This document shows, one piece after another, positions 1-8,097 of a stretch of 63,028 nucleotides of DNA; position 1 is the stretch's first letter; each line of letters begins with the position of its first letter. The notes below the pieces were generated by a model. It saw only the letters and a list, made by a program, of their open reading frames with translations, was not told the origin of the DNA and did not search any database. The position numbers and the translations under genes are program-made. Source of the DNA: Cohnella thermotolerans DSM 17683 (GTDB lineage: Bacteria; Bacillota; Bacilli; Paenibacillales; Paenibacillaceae); assembly GCF_000429825.1 (NCBI RefSeq), contig NZ_AUCP01000038.1, positions 1-63,028 of the forward strand. Reading direction: 5' to 3'.

Positions 1-78
1 GAGTGACAGGGTCCGTATTACGCTCGATGTTCAGTTTTCAAGGAACAAGTTTGTTGCGTTCGTCGCCGTAACAGCGAC
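1..78 (-). promoter_or_regulatory. rRNA operon leader with boxA, running off the left edge
   Basis: Read on the minus strand, positions 47-33 give TGTTCCTTGAAAACT, which closely resembles the boxA antitermination signal of Bacillus-type rrn leaders. Two promoters lie just upstream (85-220) and point the same way. The 16S gene is therefore expected just beyond base 1, though none of it is visible here. The same box also occurs in 16S-23S spacers, but the upstream promoters favour a leader. Confidence 0.7.
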
Positions 79-84
79 CTTCAT

Positions 85-114
85 AATATATCACAGTCAG
101 CTAATCGTTTGCAA
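85..114 (-). promoter_or_regulatory. Candidate rRNA promoter, downstream copy (P2)
   Basis: Minus-strand -35 TTGCAA (114-109), 18-nt spacer and -10 TATATT (90-85). It reads into the boxA leader. With the second promoter at 191-220 it forms the tandem arrangement usual for Firmicute rRNA operons. Confidence 0.6.
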
Positions 115-190
115 CAGGTAATTTCTTTCAAATCCTTATCGCCTGTTGCCGACTCACTTTCCGTGTGCCTCTCCAAGAGGGGCGAAAGTT

Positions 191-220
191 AATTTATCAC
201 ATGCGCCTACATGGAGTCAA
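191..220 (-). promoter_or_regulatory. Candidate rRNA promoter, upstream copy (P1)
   Basis: Minus-strand -35 TTGACT (220-215), 18-nt spacer and -10 TAAATT (196-191). It lies about 105 bp upstream of the second promoter. The stretch 221-344 up to the end of manC holds no gene that I can see. Confidence 0.55.
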
Positions 221-344
221 GCCCTAAACGGACTTTTTGTCGACTCGGTTGAATTCCCGTAAATAGCGGCGAAGGAGCCGCACTCCAGGCCTCCACTCCT
301 GGTATGCGCCTCCGAAGGCCAAAATATTATGCATGTTGAACATT

Positions 345-1715
345 TCAGATAAACTGGTGGAATGGAATTTCGTCCCACTCCATGCACAAACGCACAATAT
401 CCTCTTCGATCAGCTCTTGCCCCGTCTGCACCTCGATCAGTTCGACATCCGTCACGCCTTTGATGCTGTGCCGGGTTCCCTCCGGAACCCGCACGACGTC
501 CCCCGGCTTCACGTGATAAGGACGTTCGTTGAGCACGATGTCGGCTATGCCGCTGACGATCGTCCATACTTCGTTTCTTTTACGGTGCAGCTGATAGCTG
601 ACATTGCATCCGGAACGGATGTGAATCCGCTTCGTGAGCACTTCATATCCTTCGGGGTACTTCACGTAATCGACCACCTTGTACTGCCCCCAGCGGCGCT
701 CTTCGAACATCGGACGCGGATTGTCGCCCCCGAGAACGTCCTTGATGCGCGGACTGGCGTCCTTGGTCGTAACGAGAATGCCGTCGGGACTCGCGGCCAC
801 GACCAAATCGCGGGCTCCGAGAACCGCCACGGGGATGTCCAGTTCGTTGATCAAGTGGGTATTCTCCGCATCTTCGGCGACGAGTCCGCGGCCGATGATC
901 GGACTGCCGATTTCCTCGGTCAGCGTGTTCCATGTGCCGAGATCTTTCCAGTAGCCGTCGTACGGTAGAACGACCGTCTTCGTCTCGCGCTCGACCACCT
1001 CGTAGTCGAAGCTGATTTTCGGCAGCTCCGCGTAAGACTCCAAGAGCTTCCCGTATCGGATCGGATAGCCTTTATCCGACAGAAGCCCGATCAGGTAGCC
1101 GAGCCGGAACGCGAACACGCCGCAGTTCCAAAGAGCTCCTTCCGCCATGAGCGCTTCGGCAGCCTCACGGCTGGGCTTCTCGCGGAAATGCCCGACTCTG
1201 AGCGCTTCCGCCGAGGAAGCTGCGGAGCCGGACGGCACGATGTAACCGTATTTCTCGGACGGCAGGCTCGGCACAACCCCGATCAAAGCCAGGTTGGCTC
1301 CCGTCTCCCGCAGAACGTTCTCCAGCTTCCGGACATGTCCGAAAAAGGCGTCGTCCACGTAAGGATCGACTGGCATGACGGCGACAACGGTATCCAAAGA
1401 GACGTTCTCCTCCGAGTACAAGTAGGAGGCGGCCAGCGCCATCGCGGGGAACGTATCCCGGCGCTCGGGCTCTACGATGACCGGCACGTCCGGTCCGAGC
1501 TGGCTGGCGATCATCTCCCGCTGCGCCCGGTTGGTGGCCACGTACGCCGACTCCCGAAGTCCGGCCGAGCCAAGCTGGCGCCATACCCGCTCTACCATCG
1601 ACTCCGCCGCTCCGTCTTGCCCCTCGAGCACCCGCAGAAACTGTTTGGACCGCGAATCGTTGGACAACGGCCACAATCGTTTTCCCGAACCTCCGGATAG
1701 AAGCACCAGTTTCAC
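345..1715 (-). CDS. manC: Mannose-1-phosphate guanylyltransferase with C-terminal cupin domain (ManC type)
   Basis: 456 aa. The N-terminal nucleotidyltransferase domain (about 1-290) shows the signature GGSGKRLWPLS (residues 8-18) and HFREKP (176-181). The C-terminal third (about 345-440) is a cupin like the phosphomannose isomerase half of bifunctional GMP-PMI enzymes, with QLHRKRNEVW (376-385) and PEGTRH (411-416). The family makes GDP-mannose from mannose-1-phosphate and GTP. The cupin may add mannose-6-phosphate isomerase activity. The GTG start at 1715 is preceded by AAAAGGAG. It lies 72 bp downstream of ugd on the same strand, so the pair probably feeds cell-surface polysaccharide synthesis. 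No transferase or polymerase genes accompany it here. Confidence 0.9.
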   Translation of the reverse strand: MKLVLLSGGSGKRLWPLSNDSRSKQFLRVLEGQDGAAESMVERVWRQLGSAGLRESAYVATNRAQREMIASQLGPDVPVIVEPERRDTFPAMALAASYLYSEENVSLDTVVAVMPVDPYVDDAFFGHVRKLENVLRETGANLALIGVVPSLPSEKYGYIVPSGSAASSAEALRVGHFREKPSREAAEALMAEGALWNCGVFAFRLGYLIGLLSDKGYPIRYGKLLESYAELPKISFDYEVVERETKTVVLPYDGYWKDLGTWNTLTEEIGSPIIGRGLVAEDAENTHLINELDIPVAVLGARDLVVAASPDGILVTTKDASPRIKDVLGGDNPRPMFEERRWGQYKVVDYVKYPEGYEVLTKRIHIRSGCNVSYQLHRKRNEVWTIVSGIADIVLNERPYHVKPGDVVRVPEGTRHSIKGVTDVELIEVQTGQELIEEDIVRLCMEWDEIPFHQFI

Positions 1716-1787
1716 GATAAACCACTCCTTTTCTATAGTTGTAGAAAGTTCACACCTTCTCTTCTCCCCGCAGCCTCCTTCCCCTCG

Positions 1788-3116
1788 CTAAACCCGGACC
1801 TCGGAGCGAAAATTCCGCCCCAGTCTCGGCCGTCCCACCGGGTAGTAATTCAGGCCCGTGCCCCTGATCTGTTCCTCGGTATAGGCGTTCCTGCCGTCGA
1901 TTAAATTCAGTTTGTTCATGACCAAGTACATATGCTTTAGATTAATCGCCTTGAATTCCGGCCAGTCCGTCAGCAAGCATACCGCGTCCGCGGCGGCCGC
2001 CGCCTCCATCGCGCTTCCGCACCATTCGATTGCCGGATGGTCGAAGTGCTCCTGCATCTTGGGCATAGCCACGGGATCGTACAGCTTGAGCCGCGCGCCC
2101 GCCCGGATGAGCGCCTCGATAATGTCGAGCGACGGAGCGTCGCGGATATCGTCGGTGTTCGGCTTGAACGAGAGGCCCCAGATGCCGATCACCGAACCGC
2201 GAATCGAACCGAGCGCTTCTTCGAGCTTGGCGACGACTTTTAAACGCTGCCCTTGGTTCACCTCGATGACGGACTTGAGCAGGTGAAACTCGTAGTTGAC
2301 GTTGCCCGCCAGCTGAACGAGCGCCTTCGTGTCCTTCGGGAAGCAGGAGCCGCCGTATCCGATGCCCGCGTTCAGGAATGACGGACCGATGCGGGGATCC
2401 ATGCCCATCCCGAGCGCCACTTCGGTGACGTCTGCGTCGACTTTCTCGCAGATGTTGGAGATTTCGTTAATGAACGATATTTTGGTCGCGAGAAAAGCGT
2501 TGGACGCGTATTTGATCATCTCCGCGCTGCGGATGTCCGTCACGAAGATGTTCGGGGTAAAGGGGCGATGCAGCTCGGTCAGCTCTTTCGCAAGCTCCGG
2601 GTTGTCGAGGCCGATGACGATCCGGTCCGGGTGAAGCGTATCCTGGAGCGCCGATCCTTCGCGAAGAAACTCCGGAACGGAAGCAATATCGAACGGCTCG
2701 TCGCTCTCTCCGTTCACGATCCGCCGAATCTTCTCGTTGGTGCCGACGGGGACGGTACTTTTCGTCATAATAATCTTGTATCCATTCATCGCCCGGCCGA
2801 TTGCCTTGGCCGCTTGCTGAATGTACTGCAAGTCGGCCTCTCCGTTCGGAAGCGAAGGCGTGCCGACGGCCAGAATGATCAGCCTGGACCGATGGACCGC
2901 CCAAGACAGATTGGAGGTGAACGCAAGCCGTCCTTCCTCGAGGTTGCGGGTCAGGAACGACTCGATTCCCGGTTCGTAAATCGGCGATTTCCCCCGCCGC
3001 AGCATCGCGACCTTGCTCTCGTCCAAGTCGACGCAGATGACGCGATGGCCCTGCTCCGCGAAGCAAACTCCCGACACCAAGCCGACATATCCGGTTCCGA
3101 TTACCGCAATCTCCAT
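1788..3116 (-). CDS. ugd: UDP-glucose 6-dehydrogenase
   Basis: 442 aa from the ATG at 3116, chosen because GAGAGGAA lies just upstream and the Rossmann motif GTGYVG (7-12) then sits at the N-terminus. The frame stays open to 3398, but that extension has no family similarity. The catalytic cysteine lies in YGGSCFPKD (Cys258), and the NAD-binding, central and UDP-binding domains are full length. The enzyme oxidises UDP-glucose to UDP-glucuronate with two NAD+. It is the first gene of a likely ugd-manC unit for exopolysaccharide or teichuronic-acid-like polymer precursors. TuaD is the B. subtilis counterpart, but no tua genes are present. Confidence 0.92.
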   Translation of the reverse strand: MEIAVIGTGYVGLVSGVCFAEQGHRVICVDLDESKVAMLRRGKSPIYEPGIESFLTRNLEEGRLAFTSNLSWAVHRSRLIILAVGTPSLPNGEADLQYIQQAAKAIGRAMNGYKIIMTKSTVPVGTNEKIRRIVNGESDEPFDIASVPEFLREGSALQDTLHPDRIVIGLDNPELAKELTELHRPFTPNIFVTDIRSAEMIKYASNAFLATKISFINEISNICEKVDADVTEVALGMGMDPRIGPSFLNAGIGYGGSCFPKDTKALVQLAGNVNYEFHLLKSVIEVNQGQRLKVVAKLEEALGSIRGSVIGIWGLSFKPNTDDIRDAPSLDIIEALIRAGARLKLYDPVAMPKMQEHFDHPAIEWCGSAMEAAAAADAVCLLTDWPEFKAINLKHMYLVMNKLNLIDGRNAYTEEQIRGTGLNYYPVGRPRLGRNFRSEVRV

Positions 3117-3439
3117 CGTCTCACCGTTCCTCTCTGAATTTGCCTGACAGAAGATAAATAACTGAATATTCGGTCTTTTATGGCCGAATCCGCTTGTGGG
3201 GATGGCCGTCCGCAAGGAGGGAAACGATCCGGCCGAAGGACGCTCCGGACTCGCATAGGCCCAAGCCTTGCATGGAACAGACGCAGGCAACCTGCGTCCG
3301 TTCTCTCCATAAGATCCATCTCCGTTCGAATCGTTCGTCGCTTTGTAATTCCATGTTAGAGCATCGTTTGGCAATAGGAAATGACGCGATGTTGGCATTT
3401 TTGCCGGACCGATCGGACGAGGGGAATGGCCTCTGAAGT
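3117..3439 (-). promoter_or_regulatory. Intergenic leader upstream of ugd with a strong hairpin
   Basis: This is a 323-bp gap between the response regulator and ugd. Positions 3275-3303 form a hairpin of 12 base pairs with one mismatch and a 3-nt loop: GAACAGACGCAGG pairs with CCTGCGTCCGTTC. There is no T-run behind it on either strand, so it is not an ordinary terminator. I could not match it to a riboswitch class, and no convincing sigma-A promoter is visible. Confidence 0.45.
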
Positions 3440-4108
3440 TTACCTGGCGGTATACTTTGGTACCATATCGGACTCGGCCGGCGAATGGGGCGTGAAGCTC
3501 ACCAAGCCCTTGGATTGCGCATACAGCGCGGCCTGGGTCCGGTCGTTGAGGCCGAGCTTGTTCAAAATTTGGCTGACGTGCTTCTTGACGGTAAACTCGG
3601 AAATAAAAAACTTGTTCGCAATGCCTTGATTGGACAAGCCCTCGCCCAGCCCGATCAGAACTTCCCGCTCCTTGGGGGTGAGCTTGCCAAGCGCCTCGTC
3701 GTCTTCGCGGCCCATCAGCATCTCCATTAACCCGGGGTCGTAGTACTTTTTACCCCTGCCAATCAGCTTGACGGCGAGCAGAAGCTCCTCCGGCATCGCC
3801 TCTTTGAGCACAAAACCGTGCGCGCCGGACCGTTCCGCTCTGCGTACGTCCGCCGCGGTCATGGAAGAGGTCAGCATCATAAAGCGGCAAACCGCCTGGC
3901 CCTGCATCCCCTCCAGCACTTCGAACCCCGAGCGATTGCCCAGCCGGATATCGACGATGGCCAGATCGGGACGGGCCGATTCGATGAGGCACATCGCATC
4001 CTCCACCGTCTCCGACTCTCCCGATATTTCGATATTTTGCTCGAGAGACAACACGGCGGACAAACCTTTTCGAACCAAGGGATGGTCGTCTACAATCACG
4101 ATTTTCAT
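3440..4108 (-). CDS. NarL/LuxR-family response regulator
   Basis: 222 aa from the ATG at 4108. The receiver domain occupies about 1-118, with the acidic pocket DD (7-8), phosphoacceptor Asp53 (IVDIRLGN) and LTSS (about 83-86). A GerE/LuxR-type helix-turn-helix fills about 148-212 (LTPKEREVL ... TVKKHVSQILNKL). Its ATG overlaps the TGA of the kinase gene by 4 nt (ATGA), which implies translational coupling and a cognate pair. It should bind DNA as a phosphorylated dimer. The target and stimulus cannot be read from the sequence. Confidence 0.93.
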   Translation of the reverse strand: MKIVIVDDHPLVRKGLSAVLSLEQNIEISGESETVEDAMCLIESARPDLAIVDIRLGNRSGFEVLEGMQGQAVCRFMMLTSSMTAADVRRAERSGAHGFVLKEAMPEELLLAVKLIGRGKKYYDPGLMEMLMGREDDEALGKLTPKEREVLIGLGEGLSNQGIANKFFISEFTVKKHVSQILNKLGLNDRTQAALYAQSKGLVSFTPHSPAESDMVPKYTAR

Positions 4109-5799
4109 CCTCGCACACCCGCTTTCATCGTATGAATTGGCGCCTGGCCTGCCGCATCGGCATCGGCCGGCGTCGAAAGAAGAGGAACGATCGGAAGACG
4201 CACCGCGATTCGGGTACCGTTGCCCTTGCTGCTGGAGATGTCGAAGCATCCCCCCATGGAATAAACCAAATATTGAATATTACCGAGTCCAAGCCCCGAC
4301 ATTTTGGAAGGCTGCCTTCTCTCGTTCACCTGGAACCCTGTGCCGTTGTCCTCGACGATCAGCAGCACGCTGTCGGCGTCCATTCGGAGATCGACTTCGA
4401 TTCGACTGCTCAGTCCGTGGCGAATGGCGTTGCCTGCCGCTTCCGAGACGATCCGGTACAGCGCCTTCTGGTGTTGAACCGGAAGCCGGTTATTGTCGCC
4501 CGATACGTCGAAGCGAATGTCGATGGCATGGAGCTTCGAGAGTCGATCCAAATAGGACCCGATGGCTTCGATCCACGTTGTCCCGTTATTCTTGCGGGAA
4601 CTTAGGCTGTAGATGGTGGAGCGAAGCTCCTGCGATGCTTTCTGGGCGGACACCTGAATGAGCCGAAGCTGCTCCTTGGCTTGCGATTCGGGAACGGATG
4701 GCCATTGGCGTATCAGCGATTGAATGGCGTACACGATGCCGAACAAATGCTGGGAGACGCTGTCGTGCATCTCGTCTGCGATGCGGTTCTGTTCTTCGAT
4801 GATCATCAGTTGGTTCTCCGCCTGGTTCAGGTGGTGCCTCTCCACAATGACCGCGCACAGCTCGGACAGGAAAGACAACTGCTGGGCGTACCAACGTCTG
4901 CCCTCGGACGGATTCATCCCTCCGATCCGGACACCCATGACGCCCCGAAACCGGGCGGTCGACTTGACGGCCGTCGCCAGAAACACCCCGTGCGGGGTCA
5001 GGTTGAGCATGCTTGCATTGCTCATCCTGCGAAGATGGTCCAGATTCGATTCGACCGCACGCCGCAAAGCTTCTCGCGTAGCTTCATCCGCTTCTCCCCG
5101 CACCGTGAGATTCGCACCGCCCGCTTCGGACCCGTCCCAGAAAAAAGCCAAGTCCGATTTGGTCAGCTTGAGCGCAAACTCGGCGAACACCCGGGCCATG
5201 TTGTCGGTCTCGGTTCGGGTCGCCGTCTCGACGATCCTGTAGAGCAGCTTCAGATGCTCCATCGATTCGTCCATGCGCGCTCTGGCGTGAGCCGAATCCC
5301 GGTTGATCTTGGCGAACAATTGCAAGGCGAGCGCGATCAGAAATACGAGCATCAGAAACGGAATGGCGTCCGCCAGCAAGCGGTGGATCGGTTCGGGCCG
5401 CCACGGCTGCAATACGGAAGTGACGCCAACGATAACGGCGAGCCCGCTTGCCAGCAAGGACCAACATGCCGCGGGCGAATAGCCGACGGCCGCGATGAGG
5501 GCGGGATTCAGCAAGCACCAGAGGAAGGAGCTCTTCAATCCCCCGTTCATGACAACCAGCCACACGATTCCCGCCGTCTCCGCTGCGAGGGCGGCTCTGA
5601 ATTTGAAGCGCGAGGCCGGATAGCGCCGGTAAACCCAAGTCGCCCATCCGGCCAGGCAAAAGGCAGCCAGCACGATTTCAACCTTAAGGGATAACGGCAG
5701 CTCGTTTTTTTGCGCAAGGTAAACGAGCGAGGTCAGGGAGAGCGAAGCGTAACGGTAGAAGACAAGCGTCCGTTCGACGACCCGGCTTTTGCTTTTCAT
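4105..5799 (-). CDS. Sensor histidine kinase, HisKA_3 (NarX/DesK/LiaS) family
   Basis: 564 aa from the ATG at 5799, preceded by GGGAATCCGC. A TTG four codons upstream (5811) is possible but lies too close to AAGGGA. About five or six hydrophobic segments fill residues 20-165. A GAF-like region (about 180-320) follows, then the dimerisation/phosphoacceptor motif RIADEMHDSVSQ with His345. The HATPase_c domain has an N-box (SEAAGNAIRHG), VEDNGTGF and GLGLGNI. The HD pair is typical of kinases that act on NarL-type regulators. The membrane domain resembles none of the well-known sensors closely enough to name a signal. Confidence 0.9.
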   Translation of the reverse strand: MKSKSRVVERTLVFYRYASLSLTSLVYLAQKNELPLSLKVEIVLAAFCLAGWATWVYRRYPASRFKFRAALAAETAGIVWLVVMNGGLKSSFLWCLLNPALIAAVGYSPAACWSLLASGLAVIVGVTSVLQPWRPEPIHRLLADAIPFLMLVFLIALALQLFAKINRDSAHARARMDESMEHLKLLYRIVETATRTETDNMARVFAEFALKLTKSDLAFFWDGSEAGGANLTVRGEADEATREALRRAVESNLDHLRRMSNASMLNLTPHGVFLATAVKSTARFRGVMGVRIGGMNPSEGRRWYAQQLSFLSELCAVIVERHHLNQAENQLMIIEEQNRIADEMHDSVSQHLFGIVYAIQSLIRQWPSVPESQAKEQLRLIQVSAQKASQELRSTIYSLSSRKNNGTTWIEAIGSYLDRLSKLHAIDIRFDVSGDNNRLPVQHQKALYRIVSEAAGNAIRHGLSSRIEVDLRMDADSVLLIVEDNGTGFQVNERRQPSKMSGLGLGNIQYLVYSMGGCFDISSSKGNGTRIAVRLPIVPLLSTPADADAAGQAPIHTMKAGVRG

Positions 5800-6140
5800 G
5801 CGGATTCCCAATCCCTTCGACCTAATGATCTAGCCTTCTCGTCAATCATTCCGTCCTTTCGGATTAATGTTGAATTTTCTGATAATTACACCACTCCTGT
5901 CCCAATGATGTAATAGTTTCTTATTCATTGGCCATAAAATCAACCCTCCCCTATCGGAAAATAGCAGAAAAACCCTATATTTGAACGAATAGACCCAATC
6001 GCTTCGTGCGGGAAGAACCACACTCCGTTCCTCTTCCTTGAACCGTTGTACCTCCCGGACCGTACATATTTGACTAGTCGCCATCCGCGCCTTCTAATTC
6101 CTTCAGCGTCCATCCAAAGTCGGAGGAGGAACGACAGAAA
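5800..6140. other. Gene-poor intergenic stretch upstream of the kinase
   Basis: The region is AT-richer than its surroundings. An 80-codon minus-strand frame (5842-6084) has no good ribosome site or recognisable domain and was not accepted. I see no convincing promoter. Confidence 0.4.
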
Positions 6141-6169
6141 GCAACAAAAGACGCCCCGTTAGGGGCGCC
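6141..6169 (-). terminator. Rho-independent terminator behind the 75-aa gene
   Basis: On the minus strand GGCGCCCC-TAAC-GGGGCGTC (one G-T pair) is followed by TTTTGTTGC. It ends the spoIIM/75-aa transcription unit. Confidence 0.8.
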
Positions 6170-6199
6170 TTCCGTGGCGGACGAATGGCTTGGAGAAGC

Positions 6200-6427
6200 T
6201 TATCGGTTCGACTTCAACCCGAGCGCGTACCGCGACAGCTCGCGAGGCGGGGCGATGCGCGCGTACATGCGGAAAATGATTTTATAACGTTTGGTGATGG
6301 CCTCTTTAACGGGACCGTCCAGGCGGCGATCGCTCATTTCCATAAGCATTTCGTCCATTTCCTTGCGAAGCAAGTAATCGAACTCCCTGCATTCCTTATC
6401 CGTAAACATCATCCCGAGCATCTGCAT
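6200..6427 (-). CDS. Small conserved-looking hypothetical protein downstream of spoIIM
   Basis: 75 aa, highly charged and Met/Arg-rich (MLGMMFTDKECREFDYLL at the start), with predicted helices and no membrane segment. It has a strong ribosome site (AGGAGG, 7 nt before the ATG) and its own terminator at 6141-6169, so it is very likely real. It lies 144 bp downstream of spoIIM on the same strand and may be co-transcribed. I do not recognise a domain. A sporulation link is inferred from position only. Confidence 0.75.
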   Translation of the reverse strand: MQMLGMMFTDKECREFDYLLRKEMDEMLMEMSDRRLDGPVKEAITKRYKIIFRMYARIAPPRELSRYALGLKSNR

Positions 6428-6571
6428 GCCCTAAGCCTCCTGTCGATTGGCAGCGTCATCCGCCTTCCCGCAGTCGCCTTGGAGCGGGATTCGGAATTTC
6501 GTTTTACTGTTATGCTCCATTTCTGCCACGATTATGACCGACTGGTCGATGTTCCCCGAACAAAGAAAAAT

Positions 6572-7183
6572 TCAGGGCTTCATGAGCCAATAGGTGACGG
6601 TGCTCTCCACAACCGCCGCGGCAAGCAGAAGCAGGACGATCAGAACAGCCGCCGGCACGGAACCTTTGAGCGCCGCCGCGAACCCGCTCCACGGCTGCGT
6701 CTTGCCGATCAGCGCCGCGAAAATTCCCCTGACGAGCGAGAAGCCGAGCCGGACGCCGTATCCGCAAGCGAGAAGCAGCGCCGGAATTTCCAGGATGCCG
6801 TGCGGCAGAATGCCTTTGACGATCAACACCCATACGTTGCTCCCGGCATCGGCGAGATTGCCGAGCAAGTACCCCATCAGCATCCCGTTCACGATAAGCG
6901 TGACAATCGGCATAACGCCGGCCAGAATGCCTAAATACAAGGCCATCAGGGAGCTATAGATATTGTTGAACAAAATGGCGGTGAACAGTGTTCTCTCGGG
7001 CGTAGCGGACGTCGCGGCCGACTCAGATATATCCCGGATGCTCAGAATCGCCTGATCGAGCCAATCGATCGGATCGTGGGAAGCCGCGCCGACAACGGCG
7101 CTGGCGAAAAACAAAATGACGGCGAAGATGAAATAAGGCTTTACGGTTCTCCAATTGCTGCGCAATGCTTCGCGTCTGAACAA
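6572..7183 (-). CDS. spoIIM: Stage II sporulation protein M
   Basis: 203 aa integral membrane protein of the SpoIIM (DUF95) family, close to the roughly 214 aa of B. subtilis. Several transmembrane segments are visible (about 18-35, 75-95, 105-125, 145-160 and 175-198). The start is TTG at 7183 behind GGGGGGA. SpoIIM, with SpoIID and SpoIIP, drives peptidoglycan remodelling during forespore engulfment in the mother cell. It is divergent from pdaB, with only 122 bp between the starts. Confidence 0.88.
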   Translation of the reverse strand: MFRREALRSNWRTVKPYFIFAVILFFASAVVGAASHDPIDWLDQAILSIRDISESAATSATPERTLFTAILFNNIYSSLMALYLGILAGVMPIVTLIVNGMLMGYLLGNLADAGSNVWVLIVKGILPHGILEIPALLLACGYGVRLGFSLVRGIFAALIGKTQPWSGFAAALKGSVPAAVLIVLLLLAAAVVESTVTYWLMKP

Positions 7184-7211
7184 ACTATCCCCCCGTTTGC
7201 GCCGAACGCGC

Positions 7212-7241
7212 GAATAACTTGGACTTGGTCAAGCATACATT
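7212..7241 (+). promoter_or_regulatory. Candidate sigma-E promoter of pdaB
   Basis: CATACATT (7234-7241) matches the sigma-E -10 consensus (CATACA-T) well. The -35 GAATAAC (7212-7218) is 15 nt upstream and weaker. The site lies about 65 bp before pdaB, a gene known to be sporulation-controlled. Confidence 0.5.
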
Positions 7242-7254
7242 GGTATTGACCAAG
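7224..7254. repeat. Perfect 9-bp inverted repeat in the spoIIM-pdaB divergent region
   Basis: CTTGGTCAA (7224-7232) and TTGACCAAG (7246-7254) are perfect inverted copies separated by 13 nt. They bracket the sigma-E-like -10 (7234-7241). This could be an operator for a dimeric regulator of both divergent genes, or an RNA hairpin. There is no T-run. Confidence 0.6.
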
Positions 7255-7305
7255 CCTGAGCCGGTCCCCATGAACAAAAAATGACGGAAAGGAGCGGAAG
7301 TTCCC

Positions 7306-8097
7306 ATGAATCACTTCTTCGTTTATAACGCAAGAAACATCAAACGGTTTCTTTTTCTTTTGCTGGCAGCGGTATTCTCCGCGGGAGTCGTATGGGCCGA
7401 GAAGGACAACATCAGCGTGTTTTCTCCCCATCCGCCGGCGGCGGTCTACAGCGTGCCGACTGACCGCAAGGTGGTCGCCCTTACGTTCGATATCAGTTGG
7501 GGAGACAAGCGAGCCGAACCGATTCTGGACATTCTAAAAAACAAGGGCGTAAAAAATGTCACCTTTTTCCTGTCTTCTCCCTGGAGCAAGACGCATCCCG
7601 AAATCGTCAAAAAAATCGTGGACAGCGGCTACGAGATCGGCAGCCACGGGCACAAGCACGATTATTACAGCCGCTACACAGACGAGGAAATCCGCAATCA
7701 AATTGCGACCGCCGACGGCATATTGTCCGAACTGACCGGCCGCTCGCCCACGCTCATTCGGTTGCCTAACGGAGATTTTGACAAAAGGGTGCTGCGCATC
7801 GCGGAAAGCTTGAACTACAAAGTCATTCAATGGGATACCGATTCGCTCGATTGGAAAAATCCCGGCGTCGATACGATCGTATCGCGCGTCGTCACCAAGG
7901 CGCACCCCGGCGACATTATCCTTCTCCATGCCAGCGATTCCAGCAAGCAGACGCATGAAGCCCTGCCCATCATCATCGACCAGCTCCGGGCCAAAGGCTA
8001 CGAATTCGTAACGGTCTCCCAACTGCTCAGCCAGACCGAAACGCAAGGCCATACGGTGGAAGACAAGCCTTCCTGGAGCCGGATGGCTTTACCTTGA
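7306..8097 (+). CDS. pdaB: Polysaccharide deacetylase family sporulation protein PdaB
   Basis: 263 aa. A hydrophobic N-terminal segment (about 13-31, signal peptide or anchor) is followed by a NodB-homology domain. The motifs LTFDISWGD (metal-binding Asp region), SHGHKHDYY (His ligands) and IILLHAS are visible. AAAGGAGCGG precedes the ATG. The family includes B. subtilis PdaB (YbaN), needed to keep spores stable late in sporulation. Its precise substrate is not settled. Its 3' end overlaps that of kbaA tail to tail by 9 bp. The B. subtilis order cwlD-salA-gerD-kbaA-pdaB is preserved. Confidence 0.92.
   Translation: MNHFFVYNARNIKRFLFLLLAAVFSAGVVWAEKDNISVFSPHPPAAVYSVPTDRKVVALTFDISWGDKRAEPILDILKNKGVKNVTFFLSSPWSKTHPEIVKKIVDSGYEIGSHGHKHDYYSRYTDEEIRNQIATADGILSELTGRSPTLIRLPNGDFDKRVLRIAESLNYKVIQWDTDSLDWKNPGVDTIVSRVVTKAHPGDIILLHASDSSKQTHEALPIIIDQLRAKGYEFVTVSQLLSQTETQGHTVEDKPSWSRMALP

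Noticed and set aside
3117..3398. N-terminal extension of ugd to 3398
   Set aside because: The extra 94 codons lack similarity to the family. A good ribosome site lies before the ATG at 3116, which places the Rossmann motif at the N-terminus.
5842..6084. 80-codon minus-strand frame upstream of the kinase
   Set aside because: No ribosome site at its start and no recognisable domain. It ends just before the kinase gene in a region that otherwise looks intergenic.
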